DNA of 64,000 nucleotides from Candidatus Pyrohabitans jungbluthii (lineage in GTDB: Archaea > Hydrothermarchaeota > Hydrothermarchaeia > Hydrothermarchaeales > BMS3B), in contig MTMD02000008.1 in the NCBI GenBank assembly GCA_002010065.2, positions 1 to 64,000 of the forward strand, given 5' to 3'. Below, one piece after another: positions 8,540 to 18,067 of this stretch; position 1 is the first letter of the stretch, and each line of letters opens with the position of its first letter. A program made the translations under genes and the position numbers. The notes under the pieces were generated by a model. The model ran no database searches. It worked only from the letters and a program-made list of their open reading frames with translations, and had not been told where the DNA came from.

Positions 8540-9778
8540 GTGAAGGTGTATTTCTCAACCTATGGCTGCACAATGAATCAGAGTGATACTGAGATACTTA
8601 AGGCGCTGGTTGCGAAGCGCCATGAGGTAGTTGATTCTCTCGAAGAGAGTGATGCCGTTGTGGTGAACTCCTGCGCTGTTGTGGGTTTTACAGAACGCAA
8701 GGTTCTCAAGGAGATAAAAAGGCTAAAGCAGGCAGGTAAGCGTGTTATCCTTACAGGTTGCTTGCCCGGGGCAAATCCTGCCTCTGCGCAGGCTTCAGGC
8801 GCTGATGTTGTGCTCCCTCTGAAGCACATAGCGGCGATAAACAGCGCTCTGGATGGGCACCTTGCGATAGAGGCTGCCCCTGTGGTTAAGTCAGAGCTGC
8901 CAAAGCTGAGGCACCGCGACAGCGCGATTGCAATTGTGGCGATTAGCGAAGGCTGCCTTGGGGCGTGCAGCTACTGTGCCACACGATTCGCCCGTGGAAA
9001 GCTGCGAAGCTTCCCTGTAAATAGCATAGTGAAGGAGGTGGAGAGTGCGCTGGAACAGGGGTACCGTGAAATCCAGCTCACTTCGCAGGACACCGCCGTT
9101 TATGGACGTGATATCGAAACCACTCTGCCAGAGCTTCTCGGCGAGATAATAGACCTGCCCTATGAGTTTAGGGTGCGCGTGGGCATGATGAACCCCACAT
9201 ACGCTCGAGAAATCTTCGACGAGCTTCTCGATGCATATTCCAACGAGAAGATCTACAAATTCCTCCACCTGCCAGTGCAGAGCGGCGACGACGAGGTGCT
9301 ACGCCACATGCGCCGTGGGTATCGCGTGGCTGATTTTATGGAGCTTGTCGCTGACTTCAGGCGTCGCTTTCCGGAGAGCACGCTATCCACCGATGTTATA
9401 GTGGGCTACCCAACCGAGAGTGATGAGTCTTTTGACAAGACATACAGGTTGATAGAGGAGATAAAGCCTGAGATACTCAACATCACCCGCTTTTCACCCC
9501 GTCCAGGTACTGAGGCAGCGAAGTTGCGGGACATTCACGACTGGATTAAGAAGGAGCGCTCCCGCAGGCTTACAAAGCTCATGCGTAGCATAGGCATGGA
9601 GAGGAACTCCCGCTACGCTGGCAAAAAGCTCAGGGTGCTGGTAACAAAGCACGGAAAGGGCAACACCCTGCTTGCGCGAAGCGATGCCTACCGTCAGGTA
9701 GTGCTCAAAGAAGGAGAAATAGGAGAATTCAGGGATGTGAAAATCAGAAAGGTGAGACCCACCTATCTCATAGCCTAA
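8540..9778 (+). CDS. archaeal MiaB/MtaB-type tRNA methylthiotransferase
   Basis: About 412 residues with the three-part methylthiotransferase layout. The N-terminal UPF0004 domain has its three cluster cysteines in STYGCTMNQ, VVNSCAVV and TGCLPG. The radical SAM domain has the CxxxCxxC motif in EGCLGACSYCATRFARG. A C-terminal TRAM-like segment follows. Archaeal proteins of this subgroup methylthiolate t6A at position 37 of tRNA; that substrate is inferred. The GTG at 8540 (VKVYFSTYGC) is chosen because the protein then starts at the family N-terminus and the TATA box falls at a proper distance. Its end overlaps the convergent response regulator by four bases. Confidence 0.9.
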   Translation: MKVYFSTYGCTMNQSDTEILKALVAKRHEVVDSLEESDAVVVNSCAVVGFTERKVLKEIKRLKQAGKRVILTGCLPGANPASAQASGADVVLPLKHIAAINSALDGHLAIEAAPVVKSELPKLRHRDSAIAIVAISEGCLGACSYCATRFARGKLRSFPVNSIVKEVESALEQGYREIQLTSQDTAVYGRDIETTLPELLGEIIDLPYEFRVRVGMMNPTYAREIFDELLDAYSNEKIYKFLHLPVQSGDDEVLRHMRRGYRVADFMELVADFRRRFPESTLSTDVIVGYPTESDESFDKTYRLIEEIKPEILNITRFSPRPGTEAAKLRDIHDWIKKERSRRLTKLMRSIGMERNSRYAGKKLRVLVTKHGKGNTLLARSDAYRQVVLKEGEIGEFRDVKIRKVRPTYLIA

Positions 9779-10176
9779 CTTGCCTGGGCATACTTCTCTA
9801 TAATCTCATATAGCTTGTTGAAGTTTATAGGTTTTCCAATATGCGCATCGGCATGGGCATATTTAAGGCTTTTCTCTATATCCTCAGGCTCCTTCCGAAC
9901 AGAAAGAACTATTATGGGTATGTGGCAAGTTTTCTCATTCTCCTTTATCGCCTTGGCAGCTTCCCACCCGTTCATTGTGGGCATCATAACATCCATTACA
10001 ATTATATCTGGCTTAGCCTCTTTCACTTTTTCAATTGCCTCCTCGCCACTCAGGGAACTAATAACCTCGTAACCACGCCTCGATAAAACCTTATTTAAAA
10101 GGAGTACCACATCAGGGTCATCATCAACCACCATAACTTTTGTTGGTGATGTTGGTTTTTTCATTCCAGGTGCCAT
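9775..10176 (-). CDS. single-domain response regulator (REC)
   Basis: 133 residues forming one CheY-like receiver. The acidic pocket VVDDDPD, the phospho-acceptor Asp in IIVMDVMMP and the conserved Lys in AHIGKPI are all present. There is no output domain, as in many archaeal receivers. GGTGGAGAC precedes the ATG. No kinase adjoins it; the AT-rich gap on its upstream side separates it from a divergent membrane-anchored protein. Partner and output are unknown. Confidence 0.9.
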   Translation of the reverse strand: MAPGMKKPTSPTKVMVVDDDPDVVLLLNKVLSRRGYEVISSLSGEEAIEKVKEAKPDIIVMDVMMPTMNGWEAAKAIKENEKTCHIPIIVLSVRKEPEDIEKSLKYAHADAHIGKPINFNKLYEIIEKYAQAS

Positions 10177-10403
10177 GTCTCCACCTTATATCCCTTATCC
10201 TTATCATAAAAATTTTTAGTTGTTGAATCTAATTCTTTTCAAATATTTTATCCGAATGTTTTATATATACTTTACGTTTAACTTTTTAAAATTTTTTCAA
10301 ATATTGTTGAGAAATTTTTACATGTTGTAAGGGAGGAAAATATTTATCCTCAAGATTATATATGGTAGGCTTGAAGTTACACTCAATGAGAGGTGATAGT
10401 TGA

Positions 10404-11234
10404 ATGAAGTTTTTAAAGATCATGGGAGTACTTTTCGCCTTTCTTTTAATTCTTGGAATTGTGGCTGTAAACATTGTTCTTTCCATTAAGGGTGACATAG
10501 AGGATATGCAGGATGAGAACCCTGCGATTTTCGTTGTAAACCCTGAGAATGGCGAGGTTGAGCTGGGAATTGCTATAAATAAAAAGGAAGGCGGTGTTGT
10601 GCTTGTAGACTCTGCCCAGAAGGTGGGTGACACCACCTTGAGAAACCTGTTTCAGAATTCAGAAAAATCTGGCGCAGATATGATAATAGGCAGCGCTGTC
10701 AAAGGCTATACCTACACAGAAGGAGAGATAAAAGAAAAGAGCGTTAAGGTGGACAGGGTTGTGCTGGTAGACGACATTGTAATTGCAGAAATTTTTGCCC
10801 TTGCAGGTGCCCAGAAAATTGAAATTGGCAAGAAGGGCGACCTCTTCTATGCCGAGCGGGTGGTGGACACTAATGAGCTACTTCAGATTTTGCGGGGCGA
10901 AATGGAAGGAATGGAGTGGGAAGTTTCAATATACAACCCTCTCCTCGGGAAGCCAGTTGCCAAGAAGATTACCACAGGTGAGCTTCTGAGCATAGCTGAG
11001 GATTTTGGTATTGAGATAGATAAAGATTTAATAAAGATTCTAATTCTGGCGCAGTTGGCAGATAAGGCAGCTCCTGTTCTGCGTAGTGATGAAATTAAAA
11101 TAGAAATTGTAAAGATAATGCTCAGGGAGTATAAAAATGGGAATATTAGGACGTACCCTGTGAACACCCTGACAAAAGCGATAAAATACATTCCAGAAGA
11201 GCAGCTTTTAAGCTTGCTGGAGGGGATGGAATGA
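10404..11234 (+). CDS. membrane-anchored protein, unknown function
   Basis: 276 residues. One hydrophobic helix at about residues 5-28 acts as signal anchor; the rest is soluble and probably extracytoplasmic, with alternating beta (AIFVVNPENGEVELGIAI) and helical segments. I do not recognise the family and see no catalytic motif. It is preceded by GAGGTGATAG and, further up, a TATATAT element near 10354. The stop overlaps the phosphoribosyltransferase start (ATGA), so the two are co-translated. The 227 bases before it, up to the divergent response regulator, are very AT-rich and hold no gene that I can see. Confidence 0.65.
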   Translation: MKFLKIMGVLFAFLLILGIVAVNIVLSIKGDIEDMQDENPAIFVVNPENGEVELGIAINKKEGGVVLVDSAQKVGDTTLRNLFQNSEKSGADMIIGSAVKGYTYTEGEIKEKSVKVDRVVLVDDIVIAEIFALAGAQKIEIGKKGDLFYAERVVDTNELLQILRGEMEGMEWEVSIYNPLLGKPVAKKITTGELLSIAEDFGIEIDKDLIKILILAQLADKAAPVLRSDEIKIEIVKIMLREYKNGNIRTYPVNTLTKAIKYIPEEQLLSLLEGME

Positions 11235-11779
11235 AGTATCTCCGGCTAACCTGGGAGGACATTGAGAGGCAGTGCCTAACCCTTGCCAAAAAAATTAAGG
11301 AGAGAAAGGTGCCCTTTGACCTGATAATAGGTATAGCCCGTGGAGGGTGGGTGCCTGCAAGGCTGCTCAGTGATATGCTTAACAACGATGAGGTGCACAG
11401 CATGAGGGTTAAATTCTACACAGGCATAGGCGAGGTTGCGGAAAAACCAGTGATTCTGCATCCAACGCAGATAGATGTTACAGGAAAGAAGGTGCTTCTC
11501 GTTGATGACATTGCCGACACTGGGAAGAGCCTGAGCATAGCCAAGGAGCACCTTGAGAAAAGAGGCGCGGGGGATATATTTGTTGTTACCCTGATTAAGA
11601 AGCCCCACTCCGAAATAAATCCGGACCTCTACGTGGAGGAGACAGACGCCTGGGTTATATTCCCCTGGGAGGTGAGGGAGACTGTGAGGCTGATACTAAA
11701 GAAAGCCAAGAGCAGGGAGGAAGCTGAGAAAGAGCTTGCGCAAGCCGGCCTCATGGGTGAAGAGTTTCTGGATTGTTAA
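11231..11779 (+). CDS. purine-type phosphoribosyltransferase
   Basis: 182 residues of the type I phosphoribosyltransferase fold. The PRPP-binding loop is visible as VLLVDDIADTGKSL at about residue 90, preceded by LIIGIARGGWVPARLLSD, which is characteristic of the hypoxanthine/xanthine-guanine salvage branch (gpt/hpt-like). It would convert a free purine base and PRPP to the nucleotide; the base preference cannot be read. It overlaps the preceding unknown membrane-anchored gene by four bases and is followed 43 bases later by cdhC. Confidence 0.85.
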   Translation: MKYLRLTWEDIERQCLTLAKKIKERKVPFDLIIGIARGGWVPARLLSDMLNNDEVHSMRVKFYTGIGEVAEKPVILHPTQIDVTGKKVLLVDDIADTGKSLSIAKEHLEKRGAGDIFVVTLIKKPHSEINPDLYVEETDAWVIFPWEVRETVRLILKKAKSREEAEKELAQAGLMGEEFLDC

Positions 11780-11822
11780 TGATTTTTCATGTTAAATCTC
11801 CTCTGTTCTCTGAGGTGTGGCA

Positions 11823-13178
11823 ATGGAGCTTCCTGTTGATGTGGGCGTTATATATGAGGGAGAGCGCATATCAAGGGAAGATGCCTTCGTTGAGCTTGGG
11901 GGTAGTGAAACTGGGGTGGAGCTGCTCCGCGTAGTTTCTTCTGAGGAGATTGAAGATGGCGCTGTTAAGATCACAGGCGAGGATTTCTCTGGAATGGAGG
12001 AGGGCAAAGCTTATCCCTTTGGTCTGCTCGTAAGGATTGCCGGGGAGAAGCTTGAGGAGGATGTGGAGGGCGTACTCGAGCGCAGAATTCACGAGTTTGT
12101 CAATTACATCCAAGGGGTAATGCACCAGAATTCGAGGGACAGGGTGCTGGTGAGGGTTAGAAAGGATGCGGTGGCAAAGGGGCTAACCCTTACGGATATA
12201 GGCCGGGCCCTTATACAGCTTCTAAAGAAGGAGTACAGGGCGATTGAGAGGGCTGAGGTGCAGATCTTCACCCGCAAGGAAGAGGTCGAAAGCCTGCTCA
12301 CAGAGGCGAGGGAGGTTTACAGGAGGCGGGATGAAAAGGCGGCAAAGCTGAGGGATGAGGATGTGGATGTCTTCTATGGCTGCACCATGTGTCAGAATCA
12401 CGCCGCCAACCATGCGTGCATCATAGCTCCTTCCCGTGTCTCCGGCTGCGGGGTTATTTCATGGCTCGAGGCAAGGGCTGCTGTAAAGATAGGAGAGGGC
12501 GCTATCTTCGAGGTGCCAAAGGGGAAGGTGATAGACGAGAGCAAGGGTGAGTTTGAGGGTGTGAATAAAGCTATTGCAGACAAGAGCAGGGGCGCAACCA
12601 CGCGGCTCTACCTCCACAGCCTCTTTGATTATCCACACACCCAGTGCTCCTGCGCCCAAGCGATGGTGTTTTACATCCCTGAGGTGGATGGCTTCGGGAT
12701 TGTGGACTCAAACTTTAAGGGAAAAACGCCTTTCGGCATGAACTTCTCTACGCTCATAAAGCAGGTCGGGAACGGAAGCCAGCATCCGGGTTTCATAGGC
12801 ATAGGTCTTGCTTACTTGCGCTCCCCTAAATTCCTCCAGGGCGACGGCGGCTGGAGTCGCGTAGTCTGGATGCCCTCCCATCTTAAGGAAAGCCTCCGTG
12901 AGGTTATTCCACCGGAGATTTATGAAAGGATTGCCACAGAGAAAAAGGCAGAGGACCTTGAAGCTCTTGTGAAGTTTCTGGAGGAAAAGGGGTACAAGTT
13001 GCCATCAAAGGAGGAAGTGGCTGAGGAAGCGCCTGCTCAGGAGGCAGAAGAGGCTCAGCCTGCTGCCGCGCAGGTGGTGCATGCCCTTCCGAGGCGTCGC
13101 GTAACTGTGGCTTTTATAAATTCCACATTTCATTTTAAAAAATTAATAATTACCACCGAAAAAGAAAAAAATATTTAA
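11823..13178 (+). CDS. cdhC: acetyl-CoA decarbonylase/synthase beta subunit
   Basis: 451 residues. The A-cluster region is well preserved: FYGCTMCQ, CIIAPSRVSGCG and PHTQCSCAQA supply the Ni-Fe-S cysteines. Later blocks IPEVDGFGIVD and SPKFLQGDGGWSRVVWMP match archaeal CdhC. The protein makes or cleaves the C-C bond of acetyl-CoA from CO, a methyl group on a corrinoid protein and CoA. An Ala/Glu-rich linker near residue 395 leads to a C-terminal tail ending with TVAFINSTFHFKKLIIT. ATG 11823 is chosen because GAGGTG precedes it; an in-frame GTG lies at 11817. No other cdh subunit adjoins the gene, which is unusual, since cdhABCDE are normally clustered. Confidence 0.95.
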   Translation: MELPVDVGVIYEGERISREDAFVELGGSETGVELLRVVSSEEIEDGAVKITGEDFSGMEEGKAYPFGLLVRIAGEKLEEDVEGVLERRIHEFVNYIQGVMHQNSRDRVLVRVRKDAVAKGLTLTDIGRALIQLLKKEYRAIERAEVQIFTRKEEVESLLTEAREVYRRRDEKAAKLRDEDVDVFYGCTMCQNHAANHACIIAPSRVSGCGVISWLEARAAVKIGEGAIFEVPKGKVIDESKGEFEGVNKAIADKSRGATTRLYLHSLFDYPHTQCSCAQAMVFYIPEVDGFGIVDSNFKGKTPFGMNFSTLIKQVGNGSQHPGFIGIGLAYLRSPKFLQGDGGWSRVVWMPSHLKESLREVIPPEIYERIATEKKAEDLEALVKFLEEKGYKLPSKEEVAEEAPAQEAEEAQPAAAQVVHALPRRRVTVAFINSTFHFKKLIITTEKEKNI

Positions 13179-13238
13179 AGGGTTCAAATATTTTTAAAAG
13201 CAAATTTTTTATATTCTTCTGTGCATCAAAACTACTTG

Positions 13239-13616
13239 ATGGAAATTCTTCTTGTGGACGACGACGAGGGAGTAGGAGAGCTTGCCCAGCTTCTTCTGGT
13301 GAAGCGCGGGCATAGCGTGAAACGTGTTCTAACTGGAGAGGATTGTCTTGCTCTCCTTGACTCTGGGTATCACCCTGACCTTATTTTAATGGACATCTTT
13401 ATGCCAGGTAAGGATGGTCTCCAGATAACAAGAGAGATAAAAAGCAATCCGAGAACCAAGGATATACCTGTCCTGCTTTTCACTGTGATGGGCACAATAG
13501 ATGGTATAAAAGAAGCTGCTAAGAAGGCGGGCGCCGATGGTTATATAACCAAGCCCTTCGACAAGAGCGAGTTTCTTTCATACATCGAAAAACTTGCAAA
13601 ACTTGCAAAAGCATAA
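13239..13616 (+). CDS. single-domain response regulator (REC)
   Basis: 125 residues with a receiver pocket LLVDDDEG, phospho-acceptor in LILMDIFMPG and conserved Lys in ITKPFDKSE. No output domain follows. The ATG at 13239 is chosen over an in-frame GTG at 13221 because a TATA-like TTTTTATATT about 30 bases upstream predicts a start of transcription close to the ATG, so the mRNA may be leaderless. No kinase gene is adjacent. The 122-base gap after it, before the convergent ADTH synthase gene, holds no gene. Confidence 0.9.
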   Translation: MEILLVDDDEGVGELAQLLLVKRGHSVKRVLTGEDCLALLDSGYHPDLILMDIFMPGKDGLQITREIKSNPRTKDIPVLLFTVMGTIDGIKEAAKKAGADGYITKPFDKSEFLSYIEKLAKLAKA

Positions 13617-13738
13617 TTTTGTCTCAGCGCTCATAGGGCTCATCATCCTTCAGTTCGCCCATCACTCATCATCGACGTAATTTTTGGGATTTATATCCTC
13701 ATAAATGTATATCGTAATATCTGCCCTCTCAACCCAAC

Positions 13739-14536
13739 CTACTCCAGCAGCTTCATCGCCTCCTCCACGCTCGCTTCTTCATGCACTATGGCTGCGATTG
13801 CGCGAACAATTTTCGTGGGCGAGGGGTGCTGGAATATGTTTCTGCCTATGCTCGTGCCAGCTGCGCCAGCCTCTATCGCACCAGCCACCATCTCAAGCAC
13901 CTCGCGGTCGTTGCCCATTTTTGGTCCACCCGCTATTACCACAGGCACCGGGCAGCCCTTGACGACCTCCCTGAAGCTGTCCACGTCTCCGGTGTAGTTC
14001 GTTTTAACTATATCTGCGCCCAGCTCGGCGCCTACGCGGGCAGCATGCTTCACCACCTCAACGTCGTGCTCGCTCTCAATCTTCCTTCCCCGCGGATACA
14101 TCATCGCTAAGAGGGGCATGCCCCACTCTAGGCACTTCGCGCTTATCTCGCCAAGCTGAGAAAGCATCTTTGCCTCGTTATCGGCGCCAATATTAACATG
14201 AATGCTCACCGCGTCAGCGCCCAGCTTTATTGCCTCCTCAACGCTTGCCACGAGCACTTTGTGGTTGGGGTCTGGCGAAAGCGAAGTGCTCGCGCTGAGG
14301 TGCACTATTAACCCCAGGTCTCTCCCATAGCCACGGTGCCCGAAGATAGCAGCGCCCTTGTGCACAATAGCAGCGTTGGCTCCGCCCTCTGCGATGGCGT
14401 TTGCCATGCTCTTTATGTCAACTATGCCAGGGATTGGGCCAAGGCTAACCCCGTGGTCCATGGGCACGATTATCGTCTTACCTGTCCTGCGGTTGAATAT
14501 CCTCTCAAGTCTAACGCGCTTGCCTATCTCGCTCAT
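13739..14536 (-). CDS. 2-amino-3,7-dideoxy-D-threo-hept-6-ulosonate synthase
   Basis: 265 residues of the archaeal class I aldolase (DhnA-type) family. [15 protein letters not shown] near the N-terminus, YPRGRKI near residue 150, the Schiff-base Lys in [11 protein letters not shown] and the phosphate-binding [13 protein letters not shown] are visible. The SLGPIPG and YPRG patterns match the ADTH synthase branch (MJ0400 type) that starts the archaeal aromatic pathway from aspartate semialdehyde rather than glycolytic aldolase. The location at the end of an operon with trpC, trpE and trpG supports that choice. The gene begins four bases after ppcA stops. Confidence 0.85.
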   Translation of the reverse strand: MSEIGKRVRLERIFNRRTGKTIIVPMDHGVSLGPIPGIVDIKSMANAIAEGGANAAIVHKGAAIFGHRGYGRDLGLIVHLSASTSLSPDPNHKVLVASVEEAIKLGADAVSIHVNIGADNEAKMLSQLGEISAKCLEWGMPLLAMMYPRGRKIESEHDVEVVKHAARVGAELGADIVKTNYTGDVDSFREVVKGCPVPVVIAGGPKMGNDREVLEMVAGAIEAGAAGTSIGRNIFQHPSPTKIVRAIAAIVHEEASVEEAMKLLE

Positions 14537-14540
14537 GCTC

Positions 14541-16004
14541 TCACCCCAGAAACTTTCTAACCCACGCAGCCTCTACGATATCCTTTTCCAGATTCTCAAG
14601 CCTTCCCGCCTTAATCGAAGCAATTATCCGCGAGGTAATCTCTACATGCGCCTCATCGCTCTCGTGCTCCACCAACGAGAGGTTCAACCTCTTCCACACA
14701 TCCTTGGGCAGGAGCTTCTCCACCTCTGGGTTAAAGTAGCGCAGCGCATCGCGCAGGTCTTCCTCGAAGTTGACGTACATGTCGCTTATAAAGTCGAGAT
14801 CGCGCTCCCTCAGAGCGCCCAGCCCCAGAAGCTCTGGAGGCAGGCCTATTGAGTACAGCGCTGCACAGAAAGGAATCGCCCTGGGAAGCGAGACATCACC
14901 CACCTCACGGGAGTAGCCGAATAAGCCTATGTGCAGCTTTCTTCTTCGCCTTGCAGGCACATGCTTCGCCACAAGGTTTATCAGCGGGGAGAGAAGCTTC
15001 ACAAGCTTGGCATACTCCTCGCTCACCTTGTTTATAATCTCAAGACACTTATCCTCGCTAACAAAGCGCGGCTGCCTTCGCTGCTTTGACTTAATTTCTT
15101 CGATAGCCTCGCGTACGAGATTTTCCGGGTAATCATACTTGAAGGCGCTCTGCACCGTGTAGGTCTGAACGCTTGGATACTCCCACAGGCAGTTGTAGAC
15201 GTTGGTGGGCTTAAAGTTGCCCCTGAAGGGCGCCGAGCCCACGCCGATTATTGGCAAAAGTTCAACGCTCAGCTTCTCAGCCAGCCTCCACAGGCGCTGG
15301 AGAGCTATCTTGTTGAGCAACACTGCACTCAGCGAGCCGTAGTTCATCGCAGGGTCGGAGCGCGCTAAGAAGACGCGCTGCGCAGAAATTCGCTTGTCGG
15401 CGAGGTACTCTTCGAGTATCGCATCGCTGCGCAGCATGCTTTCGCGGTCTTCGATAAGCGGAATAACATTGATCTCCTCAGGTTTGAAATCGCCTATCCA
15501 CTCTTTGATTTTTATATCTCCCTCGAAGAAGCGCTTTTCAGCCTTGCCTGAAACGAAGTTTTTGTAGTAATAATAAATGCGGTTCAGTGAGGCTGCGGAG
15601 GAGGTCATTGGCAGAATAACCTCAAAGATGGGCGCTACGTCCTCGCCGTAAAAGGCTCTTGCAATGTCGAAGTTGCGGGGTATGCTTTCGAGAGTCTCCA
15701 AAAGTATCTTCGCCTCTGTACGCTCTACCTCCGGATTAGGGACACGCAGGGTGAGGAATACCTCTCTCCCCAGCCTTCTGCTACGAAAGAAACGCTCATA
15801 GCGGGAGAGCAACTTCTCCACTACAAAGTTGTCAACCTCCTTGCCCTCGCAGTCCCACATCTGTTCTTCTATGCCAAGGTGGGAGAAGGCATAGTAGGCT
15901 TCCTGAATCTCGTCCTCGCCCGCGAGCACACTGTTATGCGCAAAGAAGGGTGTTGTTACGTTGTCTGGATGCTGGGTGCTCATGCAGCGCGGCACTACTC
16001 GCAT
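14541..16004 (-). CDS. ppcA: archaeal-type phosphoenolpyruvate carboxylase
   Basis: 487 residues, about half the length of bacterial PEP carboxylase, as in the archaeal PpcA family. The N-terminus [16 protein letters not shown] is the hallmark of this group. Further conserved segments are [28 protein letters not shown] and [11 protein letters not shown]. It carboxylates PEP to oxaloacetate, feeding the incomplete citrate cycle and aspartate. It follows trpG by about 34 bases and precedes ADTH synthase by four, so it is embedded in the aromatic amino acid operon. That placement is unusual and may coordinate PEP and aspartate use, which is inference. Confidence 0.95.
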   Translation of the reverse strand: MRVVPRCMSTQHPDNVTTPFFAHNSVLAGEDEIQEAYYAFSHLGIEEQMWDCEGKEVDNFVVEKLLSRYERFFRSRRLGREVFLTLRVPNPEVERTEAKILLETLESIPRNFDIARAFYGEDVAPIFEVILPMTSSAASLNRIYYYYKNFVSGKAEKRFFEGDIKIKEWIGDFKPEEINVIPLIEDRESMLRSDAILEEYLADKRISAQRVFLARSDPAMNYGSLSAVLLNKIALQRLWRLAEKLSVELLPIIGVGSAPFRGNFKPTNVYNCLWEYPSVQTYTVQSAFKYDYPENLVREAIEEIKSKQRRQPRFVSEDKCLEIINKVSEEYAKLVKLLSPLINLVAKHVPARRRRKLHIGLFGYSREVGDVSLPRAIPFCAALYSIGLPPELLGLGALRERDLDFISDMYVNFEEDLRDALRYFNPEVEKLLPKDVWKRLNLSLVEHESDEAHVEITSRIIASIKAGRLENLEKDIVEAAWVRKFLG

Positions 16005-16038
16005 TTCTGCGCCTCCTTCGTGGGATACCTGCCCATAT

Positions 16039-16605
16039 TCACAACTCCAGGAAATTCCTGATAATCTTTTTGCCCTCGCTGGTTAAAATGCTCTCCGGAT
16101 GAAACTGCACTCCCTCGATGGCATACCTGCGGTGGCGCACCCCCATAACCACGTCGTCGCCAAGGCTTCGAGCGGTAACCTCGAGTTCAGGGGGAAGCGT
16201 CTCCTCGACTATCGCCAGCGAGTGGTAGCGCGTTGCGATGAAGGGGTTGGCTATGCCTTCATAAATCCCCTTACCGTCATGGGTAATCTTGCTCACCTTG
16301 CCGTGCATCAGCGTCTTAGCTCTGGCTACCTTGGCGCCGAAAGCAACACCTATCGCCTGGTGCCCCAGGCAAACGCCCAGAATAGGGATGCTCCTCCCCA
16401 GCTCTCTTATAACCTCCACGCTCACGCCTGCTTTCTCAGGCACTCCAGGACCTGGGGATATTATTATTCTGTCCGGCTTTAGTTTCTTTATCTCCTCTAT
16501 GCTCACGTGGTTTCTCTTTACAACTACGTCTGCGCCAAGCTCTCCCACGTATTGATACAGGTTATACACGAAGCTGTCTATGTTGTCTATAATGAGCACT
16601 CTCAT
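16039..16605 (-). CDS. trpG: anthranilate synthase glutamine amidotransferase subunit
   Basis: 188 residues of a class I glutamine amidotransferase. The oxyanion region ISPGPG, the nucleophile in GVCLGHQAIG and the His-Glu pair in GVQFHPESILT are all intact. It supplies ammonia to TrpE. ATG 16605 is preferred over a GTG at 16614 because GGTGGA precedes it; the start codon falls just past the trpE stop. It is a separate polypeptide, not fused to trpE or trpD. No trpD, trpF, trpA or trpB is in the window. Confidence 0.95.
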   Translation of the reverse strand: MRVLIIDNIDSFVYNLYQYVGELGADVVVKRNHVSIEEIKKLKPDRIIISPGPGVPEKAGVSVEVIRELGRSIPILGVCLGHQAIGVAFGAKVARAKTLMHGKVSKITHDGKGIYEGIANPFIATRYHSLAIVEETLPPELEVTARSLGDDVVMGVRHRRYAIEGVQFHPESILTSEGKKIIRNFLEL

Positions 16606-16606
16606 T

Positions 16607-18067
16607 TTATCCACCCGCCAGCTCTATAGCGCGGAGCATCGCCTTTCCCTTATTTCTCGTCTCCTCATACTCCCGCTCTGGTACTGAGTCAGCGACAATG
16701 CCTGCGCCCGCCTGCACGTAGGCTTTGCCGTCCTGAATAACTATGGTGCGAATTGCTATGGCGAAGTCCATCTCGCCAGCGAAGGAGAAATAGCCAACCG
16801 CACCTGCGTATACGCCTCGCCTTGTTGGCTCAAGCTCCTCTATAATCTGCATCGCTCTCACCTTGGGCGCGCCGCTCACTGTACCTGCGGGAAAGCACGC
16901 TTCTAGGGCGTCGAAGGCGTCCTTATCCTCACGAAGCTCTCCCATCACGTTGCTCACTATGTGCTGCACGTGGGAGTACTTCTCTATGGTCATGAACTCG
17001 TCCACGATGACGCTTCCGAAGCGCGCCACTTTACCCACGTCGTTCCTCCCCAAATCCACCAGCATTACATGCTCCGCTCTCTCCTTGGGGTCGTTCACCA
17101 TCTCCCTTGCGAGAGCCTCGTCCTCCACCACATCCCTGCCTCTCGGGCGCGTGCCAGCGATGGGGCGCACTATAACCTTGCCCTTCTCCACGCGCACCAG
17201 TATCTCTGGAGAAGAGCCAACTATCGCCTTGTCACCCAGCTCAAGGCAGTACATGTAGGGGGAGGGGTTGATTTCCTTAAGTGCTAGGTAGGCGATGAAG
17301 GCATCGCCGCTGAAGGGCACCTCAAAGCGCTGGCTCAGCACCACCTGAAATATATCGCCGGCAAAGATGTACTCCTTGGCTTTTGCCACAGCCGCCTCGA
17401 AGGCTTCTCGCGTGAAGTTGCTCTTAACTTCGAGACTCTTCTTACCTTGTGGGGAGGAGTGGATTGGCTTTGCACGCTTCAATGTAGCTTCAAGCTTATC
17501 CAGCGCCTCAACAGCGCGAGCGTACTCAGCTTCAAGCTCTTCCTCGCCTTCCAGAATTAGATTGGAGATGAGCAAGACCTCCTCGCGCCAATGGTCGAAG
17601 GCGATCAAATCCTTAGCAAGAAGGAAGAGGGCATCCTCGTGGTGCAGGTCGTCCTTCGTGGCGTTGCCAATCTCCTCGAAGTAGCGCACCACATCGTAGG
17701 CAAAGAAGCCGATAAGCCCGCCGAAGAACTTGGGCAGCTTTTCTCCAAGAACCTCATAGTCAACGAAGCGGCGAAGCGCTCGGAGCGGGTTCTCCTCTAT
17801 CCTCTCTTCCCCGCCGGTAACACGGAGCACTCCATCCTTAAGTGATATAACCTCTTCTGGCTCAGCGCCAAGGAAGGAGTAGCGCGCTATCTTCTCCCCG
17901 AAAATCGCGGATTCGAGAAGAAAGGAGTAGCTAGCGTTACTGCGAAGCGCTGCGTAGACGTCAGTTGGCTTGAGGCGGTCGATGGGAAACCTGCGAATAA
18001 GCGGCACTACGCATCGCCGCCGACCTGCGACGAGGCTTCGCACCTCCTCTAAGCCAAGCTCACGCAT
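16607..18067 (-). CDS. trpE: anthranilate synthase component I
   Basis: 486 residues. The N-terminal domain contains SYSFLLESAIFGEKIARYSF, with the LLES element that binds feedback-inhibiting tryptophan. The chorismate-binding domain shows VVLSQRFEVPFSG, PSPYMYCLELGD, RPIAGTRPRG, LVDLGRNDVGKVA and the terminal GAGIVADSVPEREYEE, all typical of a functional enzyme. It converts chorismate and ammonia to anthranilate with TrpG. ATG 18067 follows GGAGG at a good distance and overlaps the trpC stop by eight bases; a TTG at 18073 is also in frame. Confidence 0.95.
   Translation of the reverse strand: MRELGLEEVRSLVAGRRRCVVPLIRRFPIDRLKPTDVYAALRSNASYSFLLESAIFGEKIARYSFLGAEPEEVISLKDGVLRVTGGEERIEENPLRALRRFVDYEVLGEKLPKFFGGLIGFFAYDVVRYFEEIGNATKDDLHHEDALFLLAKDLIAFDHWREEVLLISNLILEGEEELEAEYARAVEALDKLEATLKRAKPIHSSPQGKKSLEVKSNFTREAFEAAVAKAKEYIFAGDIFQVVLSQRFEVPFSGDAFIAYLALKEINPSPYMYCLELGDKAIVGSSPEILVRVEKGKVIVRPIAGTRPRGRDVVEDEALAREMVNDPKERAEHVMLVDLGRNDVGKVARFGSVIVDEFMTIEKYSHVQHIVSNVMGELREDKDAFDALEACFPAGTVSGAPKVRAMQIIEELEPTRRGVYAGAVGYFSFAGEMDFAIAIRTIVIQDGKAYVQAGAGIVADSVPEREYEETRNKGKAMLRAIELAGG

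Noticed and set aside
13705-13962. Plus-strand frame opposite ADTH synthase
   Set aside because: It is antisense to a well-supported gene and has a low-complexity Pro/Ser-rich translation typical of shadow frames.
13739-14536. Glycolytic class I fructose-bisphosphate aldolase
   Set aside because: The family is shared, but motif details and the trp operon context favour ADTH synthase.
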